NCBI RefSeq assembly: GCF_001907235.1
Contig: NZ_MQVS01000001.1
Coordinates: 1-64,000 of the forward strand
Direction of reading: 5' to 3'
DNA length: 64,000 bases
Origin: Buchananella hordeovulneris
GTDB lineage: Bacteria; Actinomycetota; Actinomycetes; Actinomycetales; Actinomycetaceae
The notes under the pieces are model-generated. The model was not told where the DNA came from. It made no database searches and saw nothing but the letters and a program-made list of their open reading frames with translations. Shown in pieces: positions 1-6,437 of the stretch (positions are counted from its first letter, which is position 1; each line of letters begins with the position of its first letter). Position numbers and translations under genes: made by a program.

Positions 1-59
1 ATCGCCACCGCATCAACCTTAAAATCAGCAGAATACCGCTTACGCGGCCTTCCCCTCAA
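1..59 (-). CDS. IS3-family transposase orfA, N-terminal fragment (partial)
   Basis: This is the start of the DNA-binding subunit of an IS3-type transposase; only about 19 codons are inside the window. The open frame begins at a TTG at 59. A much better start, an ATG at 70 six bases after GAGGAGGA, opens a different frame that stops after four codons (MSGF, then TGA). One base too many in the T5 run just inside the gene would explain this. Either the TTG is used or this copy is frameshifted. What is seen is the conserved KRYSADFKVDAVA stretch; the orfB subunit must lie to the left. Confidence 0.55.
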   Translation of the reverse strand, partial: MRGRPRKRYSADFKVDAVA

Positions 60-120
60 AAACCAGACATCAAAAATCCTCCTCAATCAACCACCTGTCC
101 ACAAACCAGCATGCACCTCA
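1..120 (-). mobile_element. IS3-family insertion sequence, orfA end (runs off left edge)
   Basis: The minus strand at the left edge encodes the typical N-terminus of an IS3-family orfA helix-turn-helix protein (RGRPRKRYSADFKVDAVA). The outer end near 101-120 contains TGTCCACAAACCAG (plus strand), which matches the end of the neighbouring IS remnant near 299-312 (TGTCCACACAACAG), so both are probably terminal repeats of related elements. The exact boundary and any target duplication cannot be fixed because the rest of the element lies outside the window. Confidence 0.7.
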
Positions 121-123
121 CTC

Positions 124-285
124 CTTGCCGATCACAAGGCCTTCCCCGACACGGCGACGGCCTACAGGAGCGTGTTCCACTGGGCCAACCGCTACAACAC
201 CCGCAGACGCCACAGCGCGATCGGCAACGTCCCTCCAAACACCTACGAGAACACCATCACCACTAAACTAACAACCACCACATGA
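124..285 (+). pseudogene. IS3-family transposase orfB remnant (C-terminal end only)
   Basis: About 53 codons ending in TGA at 283-285 encode the typical C-terminus of an IS3-family DDE transposase (AFPDTATAYRSVFHWANRYN, then RRRHSAIGNVPPNTYE). The catalytic core is missing because the other IS end abuts at about 120. The element's outer end is near 319, where TGTCCACACAACAG resembles the neighbouring terminal repeat. It is in the opposite orientation to the orfA at 1-59, so the two belong to different elements, one apparently inserted in or next to the other. The MFS gene starts only about 27 bp after this end. Confidence 0.7.
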
Positions 286-345
286 AACACACACCGTGTC
301 CACACAACAGGGGTAAGACCCGGACTATGAGGAGGGTGGGTCGTG

Positions 346-1566
346 ATGAATGAGGCCAGGACTGCTACGACGCCCGGAGTTGGGCCAGACTTCCTGCGGC
401 TCATGTACAGCCAACTGGCGTCCCGGCTGGGGTGGACGATGCTGGCATTCGTCCTGCCCTTGCAAGTTCTCGATCAGTCTGGCTCGGTGGCGTTGGCGGG
501 CCTCGTGGGCACCGCGACCCTGGCGGCGGGCTTGGTGACGGCGCTGCCCAGCGGGGTGCTGGTAGATAGCCTGCCGCGCGTGCGTTTGCTCCGGCTGTCC
601 TACTTCGGGATGGCAGGTGCGGCGGTGGCGACGTTGCTGCTCGTCAACCGGTGGCAACTAGTGCTGCCAGGAATTGCCTGCGCGCTCCTCGGGAGCATCG
701 CCAACAACATGTCCGGGCCGGTCACGGTGGCAGTTATCAGGGAGACGGTGCCACGGGAAGAGCTCGGGAAAGCGTTTTCCATTGAACAGGGACGCAGTCG
801 ACTCGTCTCCCTCCTGGGGGCACCCATCGGCGGGGCCCTCTACGGCTGGTGGCCCGCGCTGCCATTCTTAACTTGTGTCGCGCTTCAGTTAATTGGCTTG
901 GCGTTGGCGTGGCGTATGCGCGTTAGGCCAAATAGTGGTGGTCGCACCGCCCTCCGGCCCGGCCACTGGGCAGACGGTGTGAAGTTCCTGCTTCAGCAGC
1001 GGAGATTGCTGTTCATCGGGGTGCTCGGAGCGTTGGCAAACTTCTCTCTCTACGGGGTGCTTTACGCCCTGACGTTCGGTTATCGACAGCAGGGGACCTC
1101 GGCCGCAGCTATCTCGCTCATCGAGGTTGCGGCGGGGGTAACCGGCATGCTGGCGGCATTCGGCAGCGTCCGGCTCCTGGAACGCCTCCCAGTGGGGCGA
1201 ATAGCGTTCCTGAGCGCCAGCCTCATAGCAGGCGGCCTGTGCCTGGCCGCCTTCGTTCCGTGGCTGGGGGCAGCAGTGATTGGTTTTGCCCTTTGCGGTG
1301 CGGGCCTCACCCCCTGGAACGCGGCACTCTTCGGATTCCTGGCCGCCAGCACGCCCCAGGAGCTGCAAGGCCGGGTGCAAACGGCCATCGGCATGTTGGC
1401 TGGCCTGCTGACCCCGCTGACGCCGCTGTTGGCTTCGGCACTGCTGACCGCATCCGGGATCGGTCTGGCAGCTGGCACGTTCGCGATTCTCGCGCTCGCG
1501 GCCGCCGCCAGCCAGCTCCTGCCACTTGTGCGGCGCATCGGTTTCTTGCGCGACTATCAGAGCTAG
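346..1566 (+). CDS. MFS transporter
   Basis: A 406-residue integral membrane protein with about 12 hydrophobic segments and no soluble domain, of the major facilitator superfamily drug/macrolide-exporter type. The loop after the second helix contains a degenerate MFS signature (LPSGVLVDSLPRVRLLR). The ATG at 346 is chosen because GGAGGG lies at 331-336; a GTG at 343 is the alternative. The substrate cannot be told from sequence. The gene lies immediately downstream of an IS end, which could supply a promoter. It is convergent with another MFS gene, and the two stop codons overlap (TAG at 1564-1566 against TAG at 1565-1563 on the other strand). Confidence 0.85.
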   Translation: MNEARTATTPGVGPDFLRLMYSQLASRLGWTMLAFVLPLQVLDQSGSVALAGLVGTATLAAGLVTALPSGVLVDSLPRVRLLRLSYFGMAGAAVATLLLVNRWQLVLPGIACALLGSIANNMSGPVTVAVIRETVPREELGKAFSIEQGRSRLVSLLGAPIGGALYGWWPALPFLTCVALQLIGLALAWRMRVRPNSGGRTALRPGHWADGVKFLLQQRRLLFIGVLGALANFSLYGVLYALTFGYRQQGTSAAAISLIEVAAGVTGMLAAFGSVRLLERLPVGRIAFLSASLIAGGLCLAAFVPWLGAAVIGFALCGAGLTPWNAALFGFLAASTPQELQGRVQTAIGMLAGLLTPLTPLLASALLTASGIGLAAGTFAILALAAAASQLLPLVRRIGFLRDYQS

Positions 1567-2870
1567 CCGCCCGCGCCCGGCCCTGAACCGGGGTCGTCGG
1601 CCGCCTCCCCCAGGCCCACCTGGCGCGCGTAGTCCGCGAAGCCCTCGGGCTTGGGTAGGTGCCGCAGCGAGCCCTCCAGGAAGAGGAAAACGGTGGCCGC
1701 AGCGCAGAGGGCGCCCATCGTCAGCACGGTCGGGCGGTAGCCGTAACTCTCCAGCGCCCAGCCCGCCGCGGCGGTGACGAGGGCCATCTGGCCGGTGCCG
1801 ACGATGCCGAGGGCGGCGACAAACCGGCCGGTCATGTGCCCGGGCACCGCCGCCATCATGAAGCCCATGAACGTGCCGTTGGCGGCGGGAGTCAGCAGCA
1901 GCACCGGCAGCAGCAGGGCCGCCCGGCCCCACAGCCCAGCCGTAAACGCGAACGCGAACAGGAAGGCGACGATCAGCCCCAGCTGGACAAACAGCAGGAA
2001 ACCGCCGGTAAAGCGGCGCAGCAGCGGCTGAGCGAGGAGCGCCCCGGCCAGGGTGCCCGCCGCCATGGCCGTGCTCAACAGGGCGATGGCGGTCTGGGAA
2101 TGACCGCGCCCCGCCAGGTCGAGCATCGCCACCAGGGCCGCCGCAGACAGCAGGGCGAAGATCGGCGCCGCCACCAGGGTCGCCACGCGCAGGAAGCGGT
2201 TGCGCGCCACGAACGCCAAGCCGCCGAACATGTCCCGCACGCCCGCCTGGGGCGCGGCGGCCTCCCGGTAGCGCGGCAGCCGCCACGCGCTCAAGAACGT
2301 CACCACGCTCAGCACCGCCCCGGCCGCAAACGGGGCGGAGGTGCCCACCCGCAGCAGCACCCCGCCCAGCGGCGGCCCGGCGGTCTGCACGGTGGCGTCC
2401 CGCCCCTCGTTGATTGCCATGGCCCGAGGCAGGCACTCCTTGCCGACGACGCTCGGCAGCAGCACGTCCGTCGTCGTCCCGCCCAGGCCCGCCCGCGCCC
2501 CCAGCAGGACACACAGGACGACGATCCCCCACCAGTTCAACAGGTCCGCCCACACCAGGAACCCGGCGGTGCCCAGCAGGCCGACGCCAGTGGCGGCGTG
2601 CCACAGCAGGATCGTGCGCCGGTCGAACCGGTCCTGCAGCACCCCGCCCGGCAGCAGCATGAGCGTGGCGAACACCATGCGGATGCTGTCGGTGAGCGCG
2701 CCGCGCGCCTCCGAGCCCGTGAGCGCGAAAGCCACCAGGGGCAGCGCGAAGCCCAGGATTGTGCCGTTCAGGGTGGAGGCGGTGTCAGCGGCGAACCACC
2801 AGCGGTACTGCCGCTCCCGCCACAGGGACTGGGCGGGACTGTGTGGCAGGGTGGGCGCGGGGCTGGCCAT
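1563..2870 (-). CDS. MFS transporter
   Basis: A 435-residue major facilitator superfamily permease with about 12 transmembrane segments; the conserved loop GGVLQDRFDRRTILLWH sits after the second helix. The start is the ATG at 2870 with GGAGGGACAAC directly upstream. The frame is open much further upstream, but that extension is arginine- and proline-rich shadow sequence. The C-terminal tail is glycine-rich and probably cytosolic. It looks like the enterobactin/macrolide exporter branch of MFS, but the substrate is unknown. The convergent overlap with the upstream MFS gene suggests an old arrangement in which the two could interfere transcriptionally. Confidence 0.88.
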   Translation of the reverse strand: MASPAPTLPHSPAQSLWRERQYRWWFAADTASTLNGTILGFALPLVAFALTGSEARGALTDSIRMVFATLMLLPGGVLQDRFDRRTILLWHAATGVGLLGTAGFLVWADLLNWWGIVVLCVLLGARAGLGGTTTDVLLPSVVGKECLPRAMAINEGRDATVQTAGPPLGGVLLRVGTSAPFAAGAVLSVVTFLSAWRLPRYREAAAPQAGVRDMFGGLAFVARNRFLRVATLVAAPIFALLSAAALVAMLDLAGRGHSQTAIALLSTAMAAGTLAGALLAQPLLRRFTGGFLLFVQLGLIVAFLFAFAFTAGLWGRAALLLPVLLLTPAANGTFMGFMMAAVPGHMTGRFVAALGIVGTGQMALVTAAAGWALESYGYRPTVLTMGALCAAATVFLFLEGSLRHLPKPEGFADYARQVGLGEAADDPGSGPGAGG

Positions 2871-3134
2871 GTTGTCCCTCCGTCGGTGGTGGGTGGGAAC
2901 GCGGGATGACTCGTTCTCATCGTAGGGCCGCCAGCGGTTGCCGACGCCCTGGGCGGCAGCCGCGTTGCCCGGCGAGGGAGCCCCATGTCCCGCTCGGTGA
3001 GGTGTCCGTTGCCCCTGGCCACCAAGCGGATGTCGCTGCCGCCCCGGTGCCCCGCCCCGCGTCGGGTGCAGGCATAGACGCGGCCCGCACCGGACGCCTA
3101 GGCTTAGCGCGACACGACACGATGGGAGTGCCTG
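2871..3134. other. Intergenic region between divergent MFS and YtxH-like genes
   Basis: About 264 bp of GC-rich sequence separates two divergent genes and must hold both promoters. Only the ribosome binding sites stand out: GGAGGGA for the leftward MFS gene and GGGAG at 3123-3127 for the rightward one. I see no convincing operator or hairpin, and the open frames across it look like GC-rich shadows. Confidence 0.4.
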
Positions 3135-3404
3135 ATGGCAAAGTTCTCGCTCATTGTTGGCTTGGCGGCGGGTTACGTGCTGGGTGCGCGCGCTGGACGG
3201 GCCCAGTACGAGCGCATTCGCGCCACCGCGAACAAGGTCATGGAGACCCCGGCCGTGAAGCGGGCGGTCGACTCGGCCTCCGCCAAAGCCCGGGAGGTCA
3301 CGCGCAGCGTCGGCAGCGACGTCACCGACAAGGTGGCGGGCCTGGTGAAGGCCAAGATGTTCAGCGAACCGCAGCCGCCCGCGTCCCGGCCGCCGCTGTC
3401 CTAG
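3135..3404 (+). CDS. YtxH-like small membrane-associated protein
   Basis: An 89-residue protein with a short N-terminal hydrophobic stretch containing the GLAAGYVLGARAGRAQYERI pattern seen in YtxH-domain proteins, followed by an amphipathic, lysine- and alanine-rich helix and a proline-rich tail. YtxH-family proteins are small, often stress-related membrane proteins of unknown biochemistry. The start ATG follows GGGAGTGCCTG. The next gene (VIT1-type with ferritin-like domain) begins 16 bp later, so the two are likely co-transcribed. Confidence 0.7.
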   Translation: MAKFSLIVGLAAGYVLGARAGRAQYERIRATANKVMETPAVKRAVDSASAKAREVTRSVGSDVTDKVAGLVKAKMFSEPQPPASRPPLS

Positions 3405-3419
3405 GGCCGCACCCGGCAC

Positions 3420-4565
3420 GTGACGCACGGGGAGACTCATCCCGAGCAGCCCGGGCCCGCCGTGGCGGGCCCGGCTTGGTGTACCCCGGAAAACTGCCCC
3501 CACACCCCCGGCCAGATTCGCCGGTGGCGCCGCCGCCTGGCCGAAGAGCGCGGTGAAAGCTCGGCCTACCGGGCTGTGGCGCAGCAACGCGGTGGGGAAG
3601 AAGGCGAAATCCTCCGCGCCCTGGCGGAGGCCGAGCGGCGCCACGAACAGCACTGGCTGAACCTGCTGGGGCGCCACGCCGAACCTCCGCCGCGCCGCCA
3701 CTTCCTCACCCGGCCGATGGCGTGGCTGGCTCGCCTCTTCGGGCCCGTGTTCGTGCTCGCGCTGCTGCAACGAGCAGAGCAACGCAGCGAATACGACATC
3801 GACCGGGACGCCACCGACCAGATGGCGGCCGACGAGCGCGTCCACGGGGAAGTCGTCCGCTCGCTCGCCACCCGGGGGCGGGCCCAGATGTCCGGCACCT
3901 TCCGGGCCGCCATCTTCGGGGCCAACGACGGCCTAGTGTCCAACCTGGCGCTCGTCATCGGCATCGGCGCTACCGGGGTCGGGGCCGCCACCATCCTGGC
4001 CACCGGCCTGGCGGGCCTGCTGGCCGGTGCCCTGTCGATGGCCGCGGGCGAGTACGTCTCGGTGCGTTCCCAACGCGAACTGTTGGAAGCCTCCCGCCCC
4101 GACCCGGAGGTCAACGACATCCTTCCCCTTCTCGACGTCAACGAAAACGAGCTCGCCCTCGTCTACCGGGCCCGCGGGGAAGACCCCGACTTCGCGGAGG
4201 CCCACGCCGCCGCGACCCTGGCCGCCATCCGGCAAGGCATCGACGCCACCACGGGCAGCTTTGATGTGCTGCGCACCTACGAGGAGGTCGGCGACGGCAA
4301 GAAGGCCGCGGCGTCGTCGTTCGCGTTCTTCGCCAGCGGCGCCCTCATCCCGGTGCTGCCCTACCTGTTCGGTCTCAGCGGACTGGTGGCGGTGGTCGTC
4401 GCCGCGCTGCTGGTGGGGCTGTCGCTGCTGGGCACCGGGGCGGTCGTCGGGCTGCTGTCCGGCGCCTCGCCGCTCAAGCGCGCCCTGCGCCAGCTGGCCA
4501 TCGGCTACGGGGCGGCCGCCATCACCTACGGGGTCGGGCTCGCGTTCGGGACGCAGGTGAGCTGA
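3420..4565 (+). CDS. VIT1/CCC1-family transporter with N-terminal ferritin-like domain
   Basis: A 381-residue protein. Residues about 35-150 form a helical ferritin/rubrerythrin-like region with two ExxH pairs (EAERRHEQH near 70-78 and DERVHGEV near 139-145), expected to bind a di-metal centre. Residues about 158-380 are a VIT1/CCC1 membrane domain with FGANDGLVSNLALVIG in the first helix and AGALSMAAGEYVSVRSQRE after the second. This architecture is known from membrane-bound ferritins that export iron (MbfA/VIT type), so iron or manganese efflux is the likely role. The GTG start at 3420 has no strong Shine-Dalgarno, so the exact N-terminus is uncertain. The stop overlaps the next start (TGATG), pointing to translational coupling with the TRIC-type channel. 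Confidence 0.85.
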   Translation: MTHGETHPEQPGPAVAGPAWCTPENCPHTPGQIRRWRRRLAEERGESSAYRAVAQQRGGEEGEILRALAEAERRHEQHWLNLLGRHAEPPPRRHFLTRPMAWLARLFGPVFVLALLQRAEQRSEYDIDRDATDQMAADERVHGEVVRSLATRGRAQMSGTFRAAIFGANDGLVSNLALVIGIGATGVGAATILATGLAGLLAGALSMAAGEYVSVRSQRELLEASRPDPEVNDILPLLDVNENELALVYRARGEDPDFAEAHAAATLAAIRQGIDATTGSFDVLRTYEEVGDGKKAAASSFAFFASGALIPVLPYLFGLSGLVAVVVAALLVGLSLLGTGAVVGLLSGASPLKRALRQLAIGYGAAAITYGVGLAFGTQVS

Positions 4566-5380
4566 TGCTCGACTCGCTCAACGCCTCCCTGCCGGACCTC
4601 TTCCGCTTCATCGACCTCACCGGCGTGCTGCTCAACGGCACCCTCGGTGGCAAGCTCGCGCGCCAGAAGGGCTTCGACGCCGTCGGCTTTGCCATCCTGG
4701 CGATCATGACCTCAATGGCGGGCGGCATGGTGCGCGATACCCTGCTGCAGGCCGGGCCGCCTTTCGCCCTGACCGACCCGTACTACATCGGCATGGCCCT
4801 CGTGGGGGCGACCGTGGCCATGCTCTTCCGCCTCGACTCCAAGTGGGCGGCCCGCATGCTGGTGGTGGCTGACGGGGTGGTGCTCGGCTGCTGGTCCGCC
4901 ACCGGTGCGATCAAGACCCTGCAACTGGGCTTCGGGGTGTTTCCCGCCGTCATGCTCGGGGTCATGACCGCCATCGGCGGCGGCATGATCCGCGACGTCA
5001 TGTCCGGGTCCGTGCCCAACGTATTCGGTGGCAACAACCTCTACGCCGTTCCCGCGATCACGGCCTCCGCAGTGATGGTGGCGTTCTTCCGCTGGGACCT
5101 GCCGATGCTCGGTATGCTCGTGTCCACCATTGTCGGCGCCGTCTTTACCTCCGTGGCACATTGGCGGCGTTGGCAGCTGCCCCGCCACTCCGGTTACGCC
5201 CTGCCCGAGCACTTTGAGTCGTTGCGCCAACGCGCCCGTGTGCGGGCCTTGGCGCGTTCGCGCGGCGAGAGTGCCGCTGCGGTCGCGGCCAGCACCAACA
5301 GCCCGGCCAGCCCCGAGCGGGAACGTGCCCGCCAGGCGCGCCTGCCGTGGTGGCTGCGCAGCGGCCGCCCCGGTTCGTAA
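4565..5380 (+). CDS. TRIC/UPF0126-family cation channel protein
   Basis: A 271-residue membrane protein with about seven transmembrane helices arranged as two related halves. Each half carries the family glycine motif: GVLLNGTLGGKLARQKGFDAVG with SMAGGMVRDTLL in the first, and AIGGGMIRDVMSG with VFGGNNLYAVPA in the second. Bacterial UPF0126 proteins are homologues of trimeric intracellular cation channels and some act as glycine transporters. The C-terminal 70 residues are a charged cytosolic tail rich in arginine. Its ATG overlaps the stop of the VIT1/ferritin-like gene by one base, so the two proteins are probably made together. Confidence 0.82.
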   Translation: MLDSLNASLPDLFRFIDLTGVLLNGTLGGKLARQKGFDAVGFAILAIMTSMAGGMVRDTLLQAGPPFALTDPYYIGMALVGATVAMLFRLDSKWAARMLVVADGVVLGCWSATGAIKTLQLGFGVFPAVMLGVMTAIGGGMIRDVMSGSVPNVFGGNNLYAVPAITASAVMVAFFRWDLPMLGMLVSTIVGAVFTSVAHWRRWQLPRHSGYALPEHFESLRQRARVRALARSRGESAAAVAASTNSPASPERERARQARLPWWLRSGRPGS

Positions 5381-5421
5381 GGGGCGGGGCGCGCCGTCAA
5401 ATTGTGGGGCTGCCCGCGGCG

Positions 5422-5511
5422 GGCGGGGCCGTTCCGTGCGGGGGAGCGCCCAAGAGCGCAGTCGAGACCAACGCGATTCCGAGGCGGGGCCGTTCCGTGC
5501 GGGGAAGCGCC
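5422..5511 (+). repeat. Pair of 29-bp direct repeats
   Basis: Two copies of a 29-bp sequence beginning GGCGGGGCCGTTCCGTGCGG lie at 5422-5450 and 5483-5511, 61 bp apart, differing at one position (28/29). They sit in the 299-bp gap between the TRIC-type channel gene and the second VIT1 gene. The second copy abuts the left arm of the structured element at 5507-5582. Function unknown; an upstream regulatory duplication or mobile-element debris are both possible. Confidence 0.75.
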
Positions 5512-5582
5512 TTAGTTGTCCACCAGGGCGCCTCATCCGGTGTATATGGCGCCAGGTGTGCGTGGGTTGCCAACTGGGGCGC
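5507..5582. repeat. Structured repeat, copy 1 (27-bp GGCGCC-bounded core within inverted arms)
   Basis: The core at 5527-5553 starts and ends with GGCGCC and encloses TCATCCGGTGTATAT. It is matched by a second copy at 28140-28166 that differs at one base (TGTATAT against TGCATAT). Outer arms GCGCCTTAGTTG (5507-5518) and CAACTGGGGCGC (5571-5582) are inverted with two mismatches. The second copy has the same plan with different arm sequence. No gene overlaps it. Confidence 0.7.
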
Positions 5583-5679
5583 GGCAGGTCCGGCAGGAAC
5601 CGGGGCGCTGAGGCACGCCTGGCCTCAGCAAGGGCCGCCTTGCTATCGCGGGCAGGGACTTGCGTCCTAGCGTGGCCTT

Positions 5680-6426
5680 ATGACTGCCGCCATCGTCTAC
5701 GCCGCCGAGGTGCCCCCGCAGGAGCGGGCCGCCACCTCGGGTCGTTCCCAGCTGTCCACGCGCCTGAACTGGCTGCGGGCGGCCGTGCTGGGCGCCAATG
5801 ACGGCATTGTCTCCGTGGCTGGACTCGTCATCGGCGTGGCGGCGGTCGACCCGACGCAGACTCGCCTCATTCTTCTCGCCGGGGTGGCGGGACTGCTGGC
5901 CGGGGCGTTCTCCATGGCCGCGGGGGAGTACGTCTCGGTGTCCTCCCAGCGGGATAGTGAGGAGGCCATCGTCACCGCCGAACGCGCCAAACTCGCCGCC
6001 GATCCGGACGGCGAGCTCGCCGAGTTGGCCGCCATGTACCGGGCGCGCGGCGTCAGCCCCGCCACCGCCCGGCAGGTCGCCGCGGAGCTGACGGCCCACG
6101 ATGCCCTGGCCGCTCACCTGGCGCTCGAAACCGGTATCGACCAGGACGCCCTGGTCAATCCGTGGCATGCCGCCCTCTCCTCCGCCGTCTCGTTCACCCT
6201 CGGAGCGCTACTACCGCTGGCGGCGATCCTGCTTGCTCCCGCTACCGCCGTGCGGGTGCCGGTCACCTTCGCCAGCGTGCTGGTTGCCTTGGCGCTGACC
6301 GGCTGGGTGTCGGCCCACCTGGGGGAGGCGCGCAAGGGCCGGGCGGTGGCGCGCCTCGTGTTTGGTGGGGTGCTGGCGATGGTGGCCACTTGGGTGGTCG
6401 GACACCTACTCGGCGTCAACCTCTAG
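5680..6426 (+). CDS. VIT1/CCC1-family transporter
   Basis: A 248-residue membrane protein with five predicted helices. It has the VIT1/CCC1 signature: LGANDGIVSVAGLVIGVAA in helix 1 and AGAFSMAAGEYVSVSSQRDSE leading into the cytosolic charged segment (residues about 95-140) that in plant VIT1 forms the metal-binding domain. Family members move Fe2+ or Mn2+ out of the cytosol. Unlike the paralogue about 1.1 kb upstream it has no ferritin-like N-terminus. Start ATG at 5680, with no strong Shine-Dalgarno visible. It is convergent with the receptor kinase gene, 11 bp from its stop. Confidence 0.85.
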   Translation: MTAAIVYAAEVPPQERAATSGRSQLSTRLNWLRAAVLGANDGIVSVAGLVIGVAAVDPTQTRLILLAGVAGLLAGAFSMAAGEYVSVSSQRDSEEAIVTAERAKLAADPDGELAELAAMYRARGVSPATARQVAAELTAHDALAAHLALETGIDQDALVNPWHAALSSAVSFTLGALLPLAAILLAPATAVRVPVTFASVLVALALTGWVSAHLGEARKGRAVARLVFGGVLAMVATWVVGHLLGVNL

Positions 6427-6437
6427 GCCGCCCCGCC

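Noticed and set aside
889..2604. A 571-residue minus-strand open frame across both MFS genes
   Set aside because: It is Arg/Gly/Pro-rich shadow sequence of the high-GC MFS genes; the real proteins have clear membrane helices and ribosome binding sites.
1659..2909. A 416-residue plus-strand open frame opposite the second MFS gene
   Set aside because: Composition is His/Gln/Arg-rich with no domain; it is antisense shadow of a well-supported MFS gene.
2871..3845. N-terminal extension of the second MFS gene to 3845
   Set aside because: The extension crosses the YtxH-like and VIT1 genes and lacks hydrophobic or domain character; ATG 2870 has a good ribosome binding site.
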